Part shown: in pieces, positions 61,459 to 64,000 of the stretch
Layout of the letters: each line of letters begins with the position of its first letter
Position numbering within the stretch: position 1 is the first letter of the stretch
Assembly: GCF_009936235.1 (NCBI RefSeq)
Contig: NZ_AP022314.1
Coordinates: forward strand, 1,426,001 to 1,490,000
Length of the DNA stretch: 64,000 nucleotides
Direction: 5' to 3'
Origin: Mycobacterium xenopi
GTDB taxonomy: Bacteria; Actinomycetota; Actinomycetes; Mycobacteriales; Mycobacteriaceae
Translations under genes and position numbers: made by a program
Notes under the pieces: model-generated
Seen by the model: only the letters and a program-made list of their open reading frames with translations
What the model was told of the DNA's origin: nothing
Databases searched by the model: none

Positions 61459-62034
61459 GTGCCCACCCAACGCCGTCTGGGCCCCGAGCTGCGCCGCGAA
61501 CACGTGATCGACGCCGCGGAGCGGATCTTCGCGGCACAGCCATACGAAGACGTGACCATGGCGGCCGTCGCCGCAGAGGCCGGCATATCCCGGGCGCTGC
61601 TGTACCGGTACTTCCCGGGTAAGCGCACACTGTTCGCCGCGGTGTACCGTCGCGCAGCCGAGCGGCTACTCGACGGTGTTCGCCTCGGCCCGCAAGCGCC
61701 GCTCGAAGACCAGATCGCCAGCGGGCTAGACGCCCACCTGGACTACTTCTTGGCCAACCGCAACACCGTGCTGGCGGCCAACCGGACATTGGCCACCGAC
61801 CCGGCTGTCCAGGACATCATCAACGCGGAGCTGGCCGCATTGCGCGACCGAATCGCCGACGCTGCTGACCTCGAACCTGCTGCGCGCCAACGGCTTTCCG
61901 CCGTCATGATCAGCTGGTTGGCATTTGTCCGGGTGCTGTGCGTGCAGTGGCTGGCCGACGGACAGTTTACCCGCGATGAGGTCCGGGGCCTGTGCATCGA
62001 CGTCCTCAACGCGGTGATGCCGACGCGGCTTTAA
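61459..62034 (+). CDS. TetR family transcriptional regulator
   Basis: A 191-residue regulator: V-I-D-A-A-E-R-I-F-A-A-Q-P-Y-E-D-V-T, A-A-V-A-A-E-A-G-I-S-R-A-L-L-Y-R-Y-F and G-K-R-T-L-F form the DNA-binding domain, and the rest is a helical ligand domain. GTG start, 11 bp after the half-site GTCAACTA. It ended close to the HhH-GPD gene before an IS1380-type element was inserted 2 bp after the 3' end of the TAA codon and its following bases. Confidence 0.88.
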   Translation: MPTQRRLGPELRREHVIDAAERIFAAQPYEDVTMAAVAAEAGISRALLYRYFPGKRTLFAAVYRRAAERLLDGVRLGPQAPLEDQIASGLDAHLDYFLANRNTVLAANRTLATDPAVQDIINAELAALRDRIADAADLEPAARQRLSAVMISWLAFVRVLCVQWLADGQFTRDEVRGLCIDVLNAVMPTRL

Positions 62035-62040
62035 ACTAAG

Positions 62041-63733
62041 CCTAAATCCGTGGATGGTTCCGGTGATTTGATCGGCGTGTGAACAGCGAAAATGCCTTCT
62101 GAACTGGGACAATACGAGTGCTGAGGCCGCATTTGTCCATAGTCCGGGAAGGCACTTTCGATGCACTCATCGTATACGTTCACCACCGGATCGGCGGTGT
62201 TTGACGAGCAGAATCTGCTGTCGGCGGCCGGGTTGGTGCCAGTGCTGGAACTGGCTGAGCAGACCGGTCTTTCGGAATTGATCAACGAGCGCGTGGATCT
62301 GCCGTCGACTCGGGTGAAGTCCGGCGCGGTCAACCCGGCTGGCAAGCTGACCTCGATCGTCGCCGGGATGATGTGCGGCGCGGACAGCATCGATGATGCC
62401 AATGTGCTGCGCGCCGGCGGCACACCCCGGGTGTTCAACGAGGTATATGCCCCATCGACGTTGGGGATCTTTTTGCGCGAGTTCACCTTCGGGCATACCA
62501 AACAACTCGCCGCAGTGGCCCGCGAGCATCTGATCGCACTGGCGGCGCGCACCCGCTGCTGGCTGGCGCCGACGAGCGGATGTTTTTGGACATCGACTCG
62601 CTGCTGCGCCCGGTCTACGGCCACGCCAAGCAGGGCGCCTCCTTCGGTCATGCCAAGATCGCCAGCCGCGCGCTGCTGCGGCTGGGCCTGTCCCCACAGA
62701 TCACCACCATCTCCACGGCGACCGCCGCGCCGGTGATCGCCGAGGCGCAGCTACGGAGCGGCAAAGCCGCCTCCGGGCGCGGTGCCGCATACCAGCTCAA
62801 GCAGGCGATCACCACCGCGAAAGCGATCAACCCCGACGCGCCGATCCTGGTGCGCGGCGACTCAATGTTTGGCACCAAGAAAGTGATCACCACCTGCATT
62901 CAGCGAGGCGCCGAATTCTCCCTGTCGATCAGCCGCAACAAGCGCATCAACGCCGCGATCGCCGCCATCGACGAGGCCGCCTGGACCCCGGTGCACTACC
63001 CGGGCGCGGTCGAAGACCCCGACACCGGGGCGTTGATCTCCGATGCCCAGGTCGCCGAAACCCCCTACACCCTGCGCCTGGCCCGCGGCCGAACACTGAC
63101 CGTGCGGCTGGTAGTGCGCCGGGTCAAAGACGCCCGCCACCTGGATGCGTTGTTTCCGGTGTGGCGCTATCACCCGTTTGTCACCAACTCCGCGCTGCCG
63201 GTCGACCAGGCCGATATCACCCACCGACGCCACGCCATCATCGAAACCACCTTCGCCGATTTAATCGACGGCCCACTGGCACACATCCCGTCGGGGCTGT
63301 TCGCGGCCAACTGCGCCTGGCTGGCCTGCGCGGTGATCGCCCATAACCTGCTGCGCGCCGTCGGCACCCTCGCCGGTGGCCACCATGCCGTGGCCCGCGG
63401 GGCTACCCTGCGCCGCGACCTGATCAACATCCCGGCCCGCTTCGCCGCCCCGGCCCGCAAACCAATGCTGCACCTACCCGCCCACTGGCATTGGCGAGCC
63501 AGATGGAAGGCCCTGTGGCACAACGTCATCGGTTACCCGATCGCGCAACCCCGCGCCGCCTGACCCCACCTTCCAAGCCCTGTCCGCCCCGCCATCCCAG
63601 GCCCGACCCAAGGAACCCAAAGGAAAGCTGGTACAGGCCAGCGGATCACCCACGCCCCACCGCGCCACACTCGGCCGCATCCCAAAACAACCGCGTCGAC
63701 GGCAACACGAAATCACCCATCCACGGATTCAGG
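62041..63733 (+). mobile_element. IS1380-family insertion sequence
   Basis: A 1,693-bp element. Terminal inverted repeats read CCTAAATCCGTGGATGG at the left and CCTGAATCCGTGGATGG (complement strand) at the right. The 5-bp direct repeat CTAAG occurs at 62036-62040 and 63734-63738. Joining the flanks through one copy restores TAA-ACTAAG-CGG-GTG, placing the HhH-GPD start 10 bp after the TetR stop. One transposase gene, frameshifted. Confidence 0.88.
62161..63563 (+). pseudogene. IS1380-family transposase, frameshifted
   Basis: The first frame encodes E-Q-N-L-L-S-A-A-G-L-V-P-V-L-E-L-A and S-I-D-D-A-N-V-L-R-A-G-G, the second F-L-D-I-D-S-L, L-V-R-G-D-S-M-F-G and H-A-I-I-E-T-T-F-A-D-L, which carry the catalytic acidic residues. 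One base is missing near 62,553 in ACCCGCTGC, where L-L-A-G-A-D-E-R should follow. A restored protein would be about 467 residues. The element is therefore probably not autonomous. Confidence 0.85.
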
Positions 63734-63741
63734 CTAAGCGG

Positions 63742-64000
63742 GTGCCCAAACTGCAGCTCGCTCAGGACGCGGCCGCCGACGCGCTGCTGAGTTCAAACCC
63801 TTTCGCGTTGCTGGTGGGGATGCTGCTTGACCAGCAGGTGCCGATGGAGACCGCTTTCGCGGGGCCGAAGAAAATCGCCGACCGCATGGGCGGCTTCGAC
63901 GCGACCGAGATCGCCAACTACGACCCGGGCAAGTTCGCTGCATTGTGCTCGCAGCGGCCTGCCATCCACCGCTTTCCGGGTTCGATGGCCAAACGCATCC
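63742..64000 (+). CDS. HhH-GPD-type DNA repair protein, N-terminal part
   Basis: Open to the window end, 86 residues from GTG at 63742. P-F-A-L-L-V-G-M-L-L-D-Q-Q-V-P-M-E-T-A-F, K-K-I-A-D-R and F-D-A-T-E-I match mycobacterial base-excision HhH-GPD-fold proteins, DNA glycosylase relatives. The catalytic part lies beyond the window. Before the IS1380-type insertion it began 10 bp after the upstream tetR stop. It may now be expressed from the IS end or not at all. Confidence 0.75.
   Translation, partial: MPKLQLAQDAAADALLSSNPFALLVGMLLDQQVPMETAFAGPKKIADRMGGFDATEIANYDPGKFAALCSQRPAIHRFPGSMAKRI

Noticed and set aside
1..64000. CRISPR arrays, tRNA or rRNA genes
   Set aside because: No regularly spaced short repeats and no tRNA-like arms or rRNA signatures were noticed on reading; a tRNAscan or CRISPR search would be decisive.

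Overview
The window is high-GC actinobacterial DNA whose gene order follows the Mycobacterium tuberculosis Rv1106c to Rv1155 segment closely (correspondence from memory, no search run): 3-beta-HSD, xseBA, ispH, ychF, zwf-gnd, bpoB, ephC, Rv1125-Rv1127c, Rv1132, metE, thiolase/hydratase, mcr, mmpL13, sirtuin, GntR and an Rv1155-like gene. It differs from the tuberculosis complex by a ferrous iron operon, an RtcB/archease operon, a type III polyketide synthase and many insertion sequences. The most likely source is a slow-growing non-tuberculous Mycobacterium.

Layout. 1-13.3 kb: housekeeping genes (sterol dehydrogenase with a KstR-type box, exonuclease VII, IspH, YchF, cyclase, pentose-phosphate genes zwf-gnd). 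13.3-18.7 kb: alpha/beta hydrolases, an amidohydrolase with a 21-bp palindrome in front, a TetR regulator and two Mce-associated membrane proteins. 18.7-31.1 kb: an accessory island placed between the ephC and Rv1125 orthologues. 31.2-45.4 kb: WS/DGAT-like protein, PPDK-like pair, DoxX, Nfu-FeoB-FeoA, archease-RtcB, DUF3556 protein with a second KstR-type box, and metE under a cobalamin riboswitch. 45.5-58.4 kb: lipid and polyketide genes, including a type III PKS, methyltransferase and flavoprotein operon, mcr, and a frameshifted mmpL13 with a TetR gene. 58.4-64 kb: sirtuin, GntR, small genes, a divergent TetR/DUF4345 pair and an IS1380-type element just upstream of a truncated HhH-GPD gene.

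The island is the most interesting part. It holds two tandem cassettes, each reading WXG100-like protein, then a protein with an N-terminal WXG-like helical region and a C-terminal alpha/beta-hydrolase (DUF1023) domain, then an LppA-like lipoprotein, with overlapping or nearly touching genes. About 1.16 kb covering the WXG gene and the N-terminal half of the hydrolase is almost identical in the two cassettes, while the hydrolase domains and lipoproteins have diverged. This is the expected pattern for a polymorphic type VII secretion effector with a cognate lipoprotein. Both hydrolase genes are broken: copy A by a 3,340-bp insertion with a 6-bp target duplication exactly at the GHSYG nucleophile motif plus a 1-nt deletion, copy B by a 2-nt deletion near the start. 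Between them lies an IS3-family element that is itself interrupted by a group II intron whose maturase is frameshifted.

Several genes carry single 1-2 nt frameshifts, often in GC-rich short repeats. Either pseudogene formation is widespread here or some are base-calling errors; reads are needed to decide. No tRNA, rRNA or CRISPR array was seen.
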